From positions 1,836,386 through 1,900,385 of the forward strand of contig JAJTTP010000009.1 in the NCBI GenBank assembly GCA_023313575.1: a DNA stretch of 64,000 nt, written 5' to 3'. The notes beneath the pieces were generated by a model that was not told the origin of the DNA, did not search any database, and saw only the letters and a list, made by a program, of their open reading frames with translations. This document shows positions 22,415-33,010 of the stretch, piece after piece; within the stretch, counting starts at the first letter, position 1, and the number at the start of each line of letters is the position of its first letter. Both the position numbers and the translations under genes were made by a program. This stretch comes from Eutypella sp. D-1. Taxonomy: Eukaryota; Ascomycota; Sordariomycetes; Xylariales; Diatrypaceae.

Positions 22415-24670
22415 ATGGGGACCTTCTGCAGCATACATAAAGAAGACGACTCGGACCAATCTCAAGATGAGAACGGTACCTACGTCCCATCAATTCGGAG
22501 GATATTGCGTCGTCGCTCTGGTACCTCGTCAAAAATGAAAATGGAATCAGCCGAGCTGGAAAGGCAGGCAGACCTCGTGCTGCAGAATGCGCGGAGGCTC
22601 GACGACATCGATATCTTTGAGCCCGCCGCTCATCTGTCGGGTGTCTTGTCGCAGACTCATGAGCGCCATGCCGGCGATCATTTCTTGACCAATATCGATT
22701 TAATTAACGGCACGGATCCCGCCGAATCGCGGGGCATCGCGGAGCGCAGGGGTGATACGTCCGACGGCGCCAACCCGGCCAGGTCTTATCTTCTCCGCAT
22801 CGCTGAGAAGATGCCCAAGGGCGCCCATCTTCACATACACTTCAATTCTACTTTATTACCTCATGTTCTGCTCGAGAAGGCCGAGCGAATGCCTAATATG
22901 TACATTTGGTCCACCCGGCCCCTTGTCAGCAAGGAGAATTTCGACCTTTCCGAGATCCAATTCAGTTTGGACCAACGCAAAGAGCCCGATCCTCCGGAGG
23001 CAGCGGGTCTCGATGGCGAGAGTCTATTAGAGGTTCGAAACCGTGCAGAGGCCGTGCACGATGGGGATGGCCCCAACCTATTTAGCGAGGAGTATCAACG
23101 GGATACAAGAATGCGTTATACCTACTTTAGACAACTATGGGAGGCACAGAGGACGACTTTGAAGGACCTCGAGAACGCCGGGGATCTTACCGAGGACCAG
23201 CGCGGCATTCTCGCCATATTGAACTTAGGCTGCAAGGATTGGCTTATAAGTAAACTCGTTTTCCACCCCGAGGAAGCTCATAATTCGAAACAGACTCAGG
23301 ATGGGTACGTGATCATATGAGAGGGTAGTATTAGACAGCTACTGACGATTTCTAGGATATGGGAGAAATTTAACGGCAGGACAAGGATGATGAAGGGCCT
23401 GTTCAACTACGAAACCGCTTTCCGGGAGTACACCGGAGACAGTCTGAAGGAGTTCGTCAGAGAGAACGTGCAATACGCGGAAATCCGCCCCAATTTCATG
23501 AAGTCCAATCAGATCTGGACCGACGACGGGAAAGAGAAGATCGACAATGAGGGCACCATGAAGATTATTATCGAAGAGTACGAAAAGTTTATGAAGGCCG
23601 AGAATGTTATGTTGCCGGACGGTAATATGGTGGAAAACCGACAGCTGGACCGACACGGTAAAGCCATTTATTACACCTCGCCCGTTACGAATAACACCGT
23701 ACCACAGCCGCTAAAAGCTCCCCACGGGAGCTACAGAGGAGAAAAATCAGAGGAGATCCCTAGGCCTGTGTTTGGTGGGCTCAAGGTCATCTACTGCACT
23801 CCCAGATCGTTCTCCAGGCAGGACGTCAAGGACTCCATGGCGGAGTGCCTTCAATTTAAACTGAAGTGGCCGCAGTACATCGCGGGCTTCGACCTCGTCG
23901 GGGAGGAGTCCAAGGGTCACCCCCTGTCCTTTTTCCGGGAGGAGTTCGAGGGCTTCGTGCGCGACTGCGCTGATGCAGGGGTCGAGATCCCGTTCCTGTT
24001 CCACTGCGGCGAGACGCACTACGACCCAGACGACAACCTCGGCGCGGCGCTCTCATACGACAACACGCGGCGCATCGGCCACGGCTACGCGCTACTCTCG
24101 GAGACGGCGCATGACGAGACCATGAAGAGGAAGCGCATCTGCATCGAGAGCTGTCCCATCTCCAACGAGATTCTCGGCCTCGCCCCGCGCATCGCCAATC
24201 ACGCTGTCTACGGCCTGATCAACCGTGGCCTACGCTGCACGCTTAACAGCGACAACGGAACTCTATTCCGGTGAGTTAGGATGCTCTAGCTTGTCCTCCA
24301 CCTCTCCCTTTAGCTCAATCACTAACGAAATAAACTTCTAATCTACAGATCCACGCTCTCGCACGACTTCTACCAGTACCTAGTGGGCCGGCGGGCGGGG
24401 TCGAAGAAGACGACGCTCCGGCAGTGCCGACAACTAATAGAATGGAGCATCGAGCACGCGTGCATGGAGCGCGCGGAGCGCGAGCGCGTCCTCGTGGAGT
24501 GGGAGCTACGTTGGGAGGAGTTCCTCCGCTGGGTTCTCTCCGTTCCGGAGTTCCGGGCCCAGAGGCTTACCCGCGCCGAGCGAGAGGCCGAGGAGAAGCA
24601 ACGCGCCCGCGAGCTCGAGGAGCGCGCCAAGAAGAGCACGGCTGAGGCGACTGCGAATCTGACCGGTTAA
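22415..24670 (+). CDS. ADGF/CECR1-type adenosine deaminase family protein
   Basis: Three exons (22415-23304, 23356-24270, 24349-24670) encode 708 residues. The fold is the metal-dependent adenosine deaminase TIM barrel of the ADGF/ADA2 group. Visible motifs are MPKGAHLHIHFNS (first metal-binding His pair), the ADGF segment GLFNYETAFREYTGDSLKEF, FHCGETHYD (catalytic Glu and His), RIGHGYAL, and LNSDNGTLFRSTLSHDFYQ, where the metal-binding Asp is kept but the next residue is Asn rather than the Asp of classical SDDP. The splices restore QDGIWEKFN and LFRSTLSHDF. There is no signal peptide, unlike secreted animal ADA2, so a cytosolic purine-salvage or related role is suggested. The C-terminus is a highly charged Arg/Glu helix. 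The start was moved to the ATG at 22415, as the two preceding in-frame codons are not ATG. Confidence 0.88.
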
Positions 24671-27295
24671 GGTTGTTATGTGCACTGTGCATGCGCCTAC
24701 GCGCAGGAGTTGGGTCTACGATAGAGGCGTGGTGAGTCTACACAGACGAGGATGATTTGGGGCCGCGGGGAGAGAATGCGTTGATCTTTGCTTTTCTTCC
24801 TGTTTTTAATGTCTCTCCCTTTCGCGGCTTTCATCTCCTACACTATACCCCACTGTCAATACGGAGCCCGGATCGCCGGCGGGAAGTGTTTTTGTTTTGT
24901 TTTTTCCTCTTGTGTATGTGAACACACGTTACCTGTCACGTTTTTATGTTGCGATGAATTCAGTCAAATGATACGATCTTCTTTGTACGATGAGATGACG
25001 GCAGGCTGCCGAGGCGAAGATGTGTGTGGGGGTTCCAGTTCATACGGCTAGTCGGGGCGGGCTTTGCGCTTTGTCCTTTGGTTGGTTGGTTGGGATGAGG
25101 GCGGGGAAGTGATCAGTCAGTTTAAGGATGCTGAATCTATGCCTACTCCGCCTTGCCTGCGCATCTTTTTCCGTGAGCGTAACCATGTGCTGTTGTTCTG
25201 CTTTTGTTTGCCGACTTTTTCGTCTCCTTGATTTCGACAATCCTGCAGGCTGAAGCCCAGTCGCCACTATGCTTGTAGTCAGGAACCACGATCGCCCTGT
25301 CCTATATCTTCATCACTGGTGTACAATGTAAGTAACAAGTAGGTAACTAAGTGACTTCTATGTAAGCGACTCATCCACGTGGGCCTTCCTCTGAATTCCA
25401 CCAAGTGTCAAGTTGACGACGATACACCCCGCGTGCTTCTGTAGGGAAGGCGGAAAGAGGAGACACAACTATGCGAGGTTCCATGGACCGGTAATACATA
25501 CATGCATGTATACGTACAAATGCAACGTACGACGGACCGCGCAGTTCAGCCAGTCTTTTTCACTCGTAGTGTATGCGGGGAACGAGCAAGCGAGCGAGCA
25601 AGTAATCACAGCACGTGCATAGCCTCCAAAAAGGCGAAGCACTGCTGCACATCATCGAGAGGCAAGGCATTGGCATATGTATGGATCGGTAGAGGGCAGT
25701 GAAAAAGATTCACAATACCACTTGCCACTATCGGTGGGGAGGCGAATATCTAGGCAACGGGATCGAGTACACGATGCGCTTAGGCATGTTTGACTGTCGT
25801 ATGGCATCAAGCAAGCAAGGCAAGCATGCAGGCAGTGGAAATCCGTACTCTATCCAATCGTCAACTGCCACAGAGGCAGGCAGGTGGGCAAGCAGGCAGG
25901 CAGACAAAGACGAGACATATGGAATAAATCCGGATGCCAACTGACTACAAGTTTGGATGGGGGTTTGCATGCCATATATCTATCGCATCTGGCTGTACTC
26001 CCTAAGCACACCTGCAATGCAAGATGTGTATGCGTCACAGGAATATTTGTTGCAGACCGGTCGAGGCAAGGGAGACACAGGAGGCTTGTTTGATGAGAAA
26101 CGACTGCTGCGCCGCCCCTGGATAGGCACGGTTAGTTTCGTAATAACGCCTTGAGCTGAACATTTTAGTGGGTTCGGCCATGCTACTTTGGAACCTACCC
26201 GCCCCTAGCCTACCCAGATGCCGTCTGGGGCATTTCTCGGGAGCGGAATTTACCAGTCTGACAGGTACTCTGTAAAATACTGACGTAGTCTGGTTGATGT
26301 CCATGATTGAATTTTTTTTGTTTTTTGGGAGAGGGCGATAGAAGCGGGATTTTTACTCATAAAAACACGGAATATGTGTATTGAAAATTCGAGCTTCAAG
26401 GGACGGGGGCTTACTTAGGTGGATAAAGGCAATAGATATAAGGACCTCAAGTCGTCAGATCGCTGCAGGCAACTTGAACCAACCACATAATCATTCACTA
26501 ACCACTTTAACCTGCATACTTAGTACCCATGGGCTGGGAGCCAGAAACACCTAGAAATAGCAGCTGAGAGGCTGATCTAAACTAGATAAGGCATATTGCG
26601 GCACATTTCTGGCTGTATGGGGTCTAGCGCCTGAGTGTAGCAGCCCCTGAAACTCCCCGATGTCCTCCTGTTAACTATGTTGTTAATAACTTTTTCTTGG
26701 GAATGAAAAAAAAATAAAAAAAAAGCAATATCGATCGAAGGCTTGAAGTTGGTTTATCCCCGCCTGTCACGTTTCTCATTCCCTACAGTACGGAGAAAAA
26801 GAAAGAAAACAACTTTTGAAACAAAGCAAACCTAGCTAGCTTTTCCACTCTTTGTTTATCTGTAGTGTTTCCCCCTTTTCATTTCTTAGTTGTCTTAACT
26901 CTTTTGCTTCACTTGTCTCGGCTTTTCTACCCGATAAATGCACTCGTGAATATCTCCCTATTTGCGCTGTTTAATGCTTCAACTTTGTTTTATTTATAAT
27001 GTTTCTTTAAATGCCCAGTAATGCAATGATCTAGATCGCGTCATTCCCGTCTTTCCCCCCCGTTTCCCTTTGCTCTTTTTTGCTTCCCGGGGGTGGAGCA
27101 TTCCGCTCTCATCGCTACGCTACATAGAAAGGTTAGGCCAGAGTTGGACCAAACCGCAAGGCTGCGGAGACCCGATCGAGCTCGAGCTTCCCGCTCACTT
27201 GCGAACTCAATTAACGATTCGCTTTGCACCGCTCCAAATTATACGTCGTCTTCTGGGTTATTCACATTGCAGGCTAGTGGAGAACGGCCGTCAAG
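24671..27295. other. Gene-poor interval, about 2.6 kb
   Basis: No supportable gene. It contains the deaminase 3' flank (T-rich near 24,790 and 24,890), a GGTT repeat at about 25,080-25,090, CAAG/CAGG tetranucleotide clusters at 25805-25836 and 25874-25904, and A/T-rich runs near 26,700. The 27,000-27,295 end is the leader of the next gene and includes a tiny upstream open frame (ATG near 27,011 with a stop eight codons on). Confidence 0.5.
25805..25904. repeat. CAAG/CAGG tetranucleotide repeat clusters
   Basis: Two short clusters of imperfect GCAA/GCAG tetranucleotides (25805-25836 and 25874-25904) lie about 40 bases apart. No coding role is evident. Confidence 0.6.
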
Positions 27296-28888
27296 ATGGG
27301 CGACGAAGTAGTCCGCACCGGGCCGCTAAAATGGTTCTCTTCAGACGCGACAGAGGACGAGGGCCCCGCCGGCTGGCGCTTGGACGTTGTGACGCTACTA
27401 GCGGTCATCGGCGAGTCCTCTATCGCGGACCACGCTCAGACCATCACCGCCAGCATGATGTGCCTACTGCCGCGCATCATTCCCGCCCCACAGGCCCTCC
27501 TCAAGCCGTCCCGCCCCCTGCGACTGCCCGAGTTCCAGGCCAAGATGACTGGTGTTTATAGCGGCATCCACTTCGACTCTGTCGGATTCTTCGCCACGAT
27601 CCTTCATCCCCTAGATGAAATGGCGCCCTTCTCCTTCAAGGTCCTGCGCATTACCCACGCCGACGCCACTAACTCTATCAAGGCCGCCGACGTCCGGCCC
27701 AGCCAGTTTAATGGCGGAGCGAGTCGGGGTGCCCTGCTCGGGAAGCTCTGGCGCTTCCGGCACGGAAAACGAGAAGGTTCCCGCTCAAGCTCACTCCCTC
27801 CTGACGACTTAGGGGAGTCCGGTAGGCCTGCCAGGTCCACTGGGGTTAGCGCCCGGACCGACGCGGAACGTGTCCCGCAGCAAGGAATCATGAGACGCAC
27901 TACGATGAAGGATAAGGTGCAGGACTTCATGGCGAGTCCACCCACGGCCACGGCCAACCAAAAGCGGCCCGCCATCCCGCCGAGCCTATACTCACCCACC
28001 CACGTCCTTTCCGTCTTCTCGTTGCTTGTCACAGTCGGTATCATCATCGCTGCCGGGTTCTGGAACGACGGCACCGCCATCATCGCCGTGTCGCTGGTCT
28101 CCCTTGCCAGCTCCGTCGTCGGCTGGGCCTCGTGGTGGCGCCCACTCCTCATGAACCGGACCAACACGGGCAAGGTGCCCGACGGGGACGTGCTGATCCG
28201 CACGCGCGAGGGTGGGTTCCTGCTAGTTAAGTGCTCGGAGGACGTCGCGCGCGAGCTGTACGCCGGCACGGAAGAGTGCAATTACCGTGTCGGTGAGCGC
28301 ATGTATCAGATGCTCATGGGCACCGGCACCCTGATGCTGATGGTGTCGGTCATCCTGCTGGGCAACTGCAAGTGGCGGAGCCAGATCTTCATTGGAGTTG
28401 CTTACATCTTCCTCAATGCTCTCTACTGGTGCATGAGCCTATTACCAAAGCGCTACTTCTGGGACCTGAGCCGCTACGACGTCGAGGACATCACCCCGGA
28501 GGATGCCAAGAGTGCCCACAAACGTGTCGAAGGGGAGAGTGACCCTGAGCGCGTCCCGAGCTTCACACGGACGCTCTGGTACGCTATCCGCGAGACAAAG
28601 CGAACGTCCTGGGTCGAAAAAAACGGTGCCGCGCCGCACACCAAGCAGTGGGGGGAGTGGCTCGATGAGGCCGAGGACGAGGCCAACAGGATCGCCGAGG
28701 AGGGCCCCGCCGCCAAGCCCTGGCCCGCCGTCACGCGCAAAAACGAGATTATGAGCACTGCTAAGGACAGAAGTTACAGGCCTCGTGGCGGTGGCAGCGG
28801 TGGCGGTGGTAGCAACAACAACCGCGACTTCGACGAAGCTGAAAACAAGGCCCCCGCGACTGAGGTCCAGCTGCCTGCCCATGCCTAA
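27296..28888 (+). CDS. Conserved fungal multi-pass membrane protein, function unknown
   Basis: A single open frame from an ATG in good context encodes 530 residues. The N-terminal 200 residues are mostly soluble (PLKWFSSDATEDEGPAGWRL, then an Arg/Ser-rich basic segment around HGKREGSRSSS). Four hydrophobic segments follow, near VLSVFSLLVTVGIIIAAGF, AIIAVSLVSLASSVVGW, MLMGTGTLMLMVSVILLG and IFIGVAYIFLNALYWCMSLL. The C-terminal region is charged and contains WVEKNGAAPHTKQWGEWLDEAE, then a Gly/Asn-rich linker. Clean codon use and an uninterrupted length support a real gene. I do not recognise an annotated domain, so no function is given. Confidence 0.85.
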   Translation: MGDEVVRTGPLKWFSSDATEDEGPAGWRLDVVTLLAVIGESSIADHAQTITASMMCLLPRIIPAPQALLKPSRPLRLPEFQAKMTGVYSGIHFDSVGFFATILHPLDEMAPFSFKVLRITHADATNSIKAADVRPSQFNGGASRGALLGKLWRFRHGKREGSRSSSLPPDDLGESGRPARSTGVSARTDAERVPQQGIMRRTTMKDKVQDFMASPPTATANQKRPAIPPSLYSPTHVLSVFSLLVTVGIIIAAGFWNDGTAIIAVSLVSLASSVVGWASWWRPLLMNRTNTGKVPDGDVLIRTREGGFLLVKCSEDVARELYAGTEECNYRVGERMYQMLMGTGTLMLMVSVILLGNCKWRSQIFIGVAYIFLNALYWCMSLLPKRYFWDLSRYDVEDITPEDAKSAHKRVEGESDPERVPSFTRTLWYAIRETKRTSWVEKNGAAPHTKQWGEWLDEAEDEANRIAEEGPAAKPWPAVTRKNEIMSTAKDRSYRPRGGGSGGGGSNNNRDFDEAENKAPATEVQLPAHA

Positions 28889-30015
28889 TACCCCACCCTA
28901 TTGCATCCACGAGGCCCGAGCTTCTACTCAGATTATCAACACCTAGAAAAGGAAAAGAGAAAAGGCTAGGGGAGGTCAATTCCAACTTATTGACTGCATC
29001 GCGCCATTTTTTTTCATCTTATACGCATTTATACCCTCGGGCTCTAGCACGTTTCCCGCATCCATATATACCCACAATACCCAGCAATAAGCGAGCGAGC
29101 AGATCGAAGATGCGAACCGTCGTGCTTCATTGGATTATCACCCTCCTGCACAGCAAGTTCACAGCCACACCTCGTTTACCTGATATAATCTTAACACTAT
29201 CACCATTTACTGCATTCTGACTGAAAATCTATACCACACTCTATATCATTTTGATCTGGTTGTTTATTCGTTTTGGGGGATTCCTTCTGCATAGGATACA
29301 CATGGGAAGAGCATGCATTCATCTGAGACACATGAGGCTAGGGCGCATGGGGGAGGGCAGGTTATGCGCACATCGGAACGACATGAAAACGGCATATCGG
29401 AACTTTAATACGGCACGGCCTCCGTTACACGGCGGTCAAATTTCTCTGTTTGCTTTTTCACTTGTGTTGCGCTTTTCCGGATTGAAGGACTGGTAAAAGG
29501 AATGAGGGCATCTGCCCACCTGCATGTGATTGATTATATATACCTACCTGGGTAGCATCTTGTTAGGTCTTTCTTAATAGAGGCAATTTCTATCCTCGGT
29601 GCTGGGCTTTGGTCCTCTTGCTAAATTAAAGAGAACGTTGAACATGGTAGCCATGGAGACGAGTCCTTCAGGGCTTGAAACTATGCCACACTTATCTAAT
29701 ATAAAGTTTCAAATGTGGGGCGCGCTACCCCTATTTACCCCTATTCGTATGAGCTTAAAATATAGCACCAAGGGTCTCCGATCTAACGTGTACCCATTCT
29801 CATACTGAATTTATGATATCCGTTTTCTGGAATGGTGTTTGGAAAAAAATGTTAGGAAGTGGTAGTACTGAAGCTAGGCTCAAAGGCCTCTACACCATTG
29901 GATATAGCAATGGGATACATGTATAAAGCACCCGTTAGACCAGATAACTCATCTCAACCTACAAAACACCTGGGCATTGGCTTTATCGCCGGAATTTCTC
30001 TAAATTTGATTCTAG
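28889..30015. other. Intergenic region, about 1.1 kb
   Basis: Convergent spacer between the membrane protein gene and the minus-strand rhodopsin-like gene. Short frames only; nothing recognisable. It contains a TACCTACCTGGGTA element near 29,541. Confidence 0.55.
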
Positions 30016-31380
30016 CTAGCCTCTAACATGTGCGGACGCCATCATCTCGATACCATCCACCGCATCCACTATACTCTTTGCTCGTGGCGGTGCCATGCCT
30101 ACATTTTGACTTTCATTGAACGCATCTCCGTGTACCGGGGAGAGTCGGGCGTATATTCCCTTGTCCCTTTGTACGTAATGCTCCCGCCTTCTAGTTCCTC
30201 GGACGTGTTGGATCAAGCGCGGGATATACGGTAGGCAACCGACGAAGATGATTATGGTAATCTCGCCAAGCCTGGTAATATAGGATGTTAGATTATGAGC
30301 TCAATGTGCCCCTTTCATTATTAGGTGCAAACCTATCGGATTTGACTCACGCCCAGTTGGACATGGGAACGAGCGCCCCTTCCACGTTTCCGAATTTAGC
30401 TTGGGTGCTGTAGTAGAGACGAGCGATACTTGCCACACAGGCACTGCCACCATACATCGGTTAACGGGATTTCATAAATAAACGATTCACATATTCGATA
30501 CATGACTTAGAAGAGGCCCAGTGAGGGGGGGGGGGGTGCCTACAAGATGCCCACAGAAAATGTGAAGTAGGCGATGACCTTGTTTTTAAGCGGCGCCTGC
30601 AATTTGGCGACAGCGATGAGCGGAACGACGAGAATCGTCAAGTCCGATACCATGTTGAGGACGCTGGTCACCACGAACGGGTATTGGAGGTCGATGCATC
30701 TACCCTCTATTTCGGGCTTCCACAGCTTCTTAGGTGGTGTGCAGGCGAACGCGAAGACGAAGGTGGTGGCGGTGTAAATCAGCACGTTTGCCCAGATGAG
30801 GCTCCAAATCACTTTGAAGGCCGCCTTCTTGCGGTTGTGGTCATAGAATATTGTCTCAATCTGGCGCAATACGGCAAACTTTGCAGAGAGCATCAGTGGG
30901 CTGTAGAGCACCACCAGGACTGCATAGTACTATAGCCAGTCGACATGAGTAGGGTTAGGGTTAGCTTAGGAGCGGTAAATCCGAAGCGATGTATCTGCGA
31001 AATGGTTACTCACGTATAAGTAGCGACCCTCATTATTGATATTCTTTACGATGACTAAGGAGATGGAGGAAAAGGCGATTGAGCCGGCCTGCCTTTGATT
31101 AGATTCATGCCGCCTCTCAAATAATAAAGCAAGACATAGAAAATACCGCTGCCACAATGAGAGCCCCTAGAATTATATTAGCCAGGCATTCAAACAGGGA
31201 GTAATTAACCGAAATAGCCATACAATCTTCGAGCTTGAAGGTCTTCATGATGATACGCCGAGTATACGTGCGCGTAGCAATGGAGAGTACGCAGCATATG
31301 ATGCATGCTGTAGACACAAAGATTTGGAAGCGAAGGATGGCATCAAGCCCGTTGGTATTTTCTCTTGCACTGATATCCAT
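30016..31380 (-). CDS. Integral membrane protein with fungal rhodopsin-like domain (copy 2)
   Basis: A five-exon model (31380-31147, 31088-31014, 30929-30544, 30443-30351, 30271-30016) gives 347 residues in consistent phase. Family features are TM1 with ATRTYTRRIIMKTFKLEDC, YLYYYAVLVVLYSPLMLSAKFAVL across a splice, FACTPPKKLWKPEIEGRCID, VLNMVSDLTILVVPLIAVAKLQ, VIAYFTFSVGIF and ACVASIARLYYSTQ. The basic tail after the last helix contains HVRGTRRREHYV. The first intron (31146-31089) is the least certain join. An ATG 45 bases upstream (31425) would add 15 residues. The third intron carries a C12 run six bases after its donor. The role is unknown. It is diverged from copy 1 and has a shorter tail. 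Confidence 0.78.
30525..30536. repeat. G12 homopolymer inside an intron
   Basis: Run of 12 G on the plus strand (C12 in the sense of the minus-strand gene), lying just after the donor of an intron of rhodopsin-like copy 2. Confidence 0.95.
30950..30964. repeat. Short interstitial telomere-like repeat
   Basis: TAGGGTTAGGGTTAG, two and a half fungal telomere units, lies inside an intron of rhodopsin-like copy 2. It is too short to imply a former telomere. Confidence 0.7.
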
Positions 31381-32054
31381 CTTGGGCACATCAGATGTGG
31401 TCCCTGTATTTCGGAGTATAAACACACTCGTAGCGAAAAGGATGATGACACTCCAAGAGTCCTATAGTCACGGCTTAATTCCATTCGTTACCGGAGAATA
31501 TCAACCGAGAATGGCAAAAGGTCAGAAGCGTCGGGCTACGCCGCAGGCGAGGTTTCATTTCTTACATGAGGTGCCTCGCAGTGATATGTAGAAGACGAAT
31601 AGAAAAGTGATTATTTCACCGTGTAAATTATATCATGTAGGGTGTCTCGACTACGTCACACTACGCATTCTACCCGCTCAGCTACGAAGTATGTCAGCTT
31701 ATGATCTGAAACCTATGCACTTCTAAGCCTCGGGAACCTCGTAAATGCATGCACTGCCTTTGATTTAGGTTGCTAGCCTATGTGTCTCGACTTGGCTGCT
31801 TATGGGCTTGTAAGATTTGGGGGGCCATGTCAGCCTTTCCAATCAGATCTTATACTCTTTAAGATAGCATGCCTACCCCATAATCGCGACTAAAGCCAAC
31901 CAACTAAGGGATTACAGTAATTCATTATATGGATCGCGATAAATTTTATATTAATATCCTCATTATGAAATGAAGATAAATACCTTATTTTCACACATAT
32001 ACTTTCCGCATAATATGAGGCAGTAAACAGTGGGGCTTACAGTGCTTTTCTTTT
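31381..32054. other. Intergenic region
   Basis: Promoter side of rhodopsin-like copy 2 and 3' side of the methyltransferase pseudogene. Locally AT-rich (31,900-31,990). No gene seen. Confidence 0.5.
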
Positions 32055-32070
32055 GGGGGGGGGGGGGGGG
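32055..32070. repeat. G16 homopolymer
   Basis: Run of 16 G at the 3' end of the methyltransferase pseudogene; in gene sense it is C16 and extends a proline-coding stretch. Confidence 0.95.
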
Positions 32071-33010
32071 CATCGCAGACGTGTTTCTCAACACCCACGA
32101 AACCACTGGCCCCGAAGATGTTGGGGAGTTCCGTAACCCACTTCGGATCAAAGAGTGGGTCTTGGCCCGTCATAACCTGCATCAGCCGGCTCAGGCTCTC
32201 GGTCTTATTATCTGGCTCCGTTGTATCAATGCGAATAGACGAGAAGTCAGGATCCCCCCACTGCAAGGATCCACCAGGCCCTACAGCGAAACATCGATTA
32301 GAACACCACGCTGAAGGACGACGCCGTTATTGCGCCTATTGCAATAACTATATATGAAGGCGACATAAAAGTAAGCGAATATGTCATAATTCTGCATAAA
32401 AGGATGGCGCGACTCACGAAGTAGCTTATAAAGTTCTCTACAAAGCCTGAGACCTCCTGCCACATCATGACGGAGAAGAACCGCAGATGGACAATGTGAA
32501 ACTTATTGAGAAGGTCATCAGGAACGTCATTCCTTACATCCGAGTGTCACGATATAACGTTGGAAGAAGGGTAGCTGATGGAGGCGCTGCCTTGAATGAG
32601 ATATACAGGCTCTCTAGACGGGCGACTCGGAGACCTGCTCAGCAACATCGAACAGCCAGATTCTACCATCTGTTAGTCCCGTCTATCGTTTTCTTAGGAG
32701 AAAAGAAGTACCCTGTGCCGGCCCCGATATCTGTGACTTGCAAGTAGCTGCTTCTAGTCGGGATCCCGGGATGAATGTGGTAACCAAAGATCCTATCCTA
32801 AAGATGTTGCATCAAGTTAATTCTGTAATCATGTGAGGCCTATCAGTGGAGCAACGAAAATGACGAACGGTGACTTCAATTGCAAACTCAGGCTAAGGAA
32901 GATGCACGTATATGAACCGGTTGTTATCGAGGAAGTCTCGAGTGAAAACATATTCGGGTCTCGACGCCATGGCTCTCTCCTGGTAGAAGCTCTCAAGCAC
33001 TCTTCCATAG
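32055..33010 (-). pseudogene. Decayed LaeA/UMTA-type SAM-dependent methyltransferase
   Basis: On the minus strand the family blocks occur in correct order but broken. RPEYVFTRDFLDNNR (about 32,940) is followed by a plausible intron and INLMQHL. A TAG at 32798-32800 sits where relatives have Trp. Then come RIFGYHIHPGIP, SAM motif I VTDIGAGTG (32711-32731), IWLFDVAEQVSES followed by a stop, and SNVIS with another stop. After these lie VPDDLLNKFHIVHLRFF and GPGGSLQWGDPDFSS, then WVTELPNIFGASGF near the C-terminus. At least three stops plus frame changes make it non-functional. It ends at a G16 run (C16 in gene sense). Intact members methylate fungal metabolites or act as LaeA-like regulators. 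Confidence 0.82.

Noticed and set aside
25805..25904. CRISPR-like spacing of CAGG clusters
   Set aside because: Units are four bases long and imperfect, with no spacers, and the organism is a fungus. This is a microsatellite.
27604..28281. 225-codon minus-strand frame in the 27-kb membrane protein gene
   Set aside because: It lies wholly inside a longer frame with transmembrane segments and has no features of its own.
30950..30964. Interstitial telomere as evidence of a chromosome fusion
   Set aside because: Only two and a half units inside an intron, which is too short to support a fusion event.
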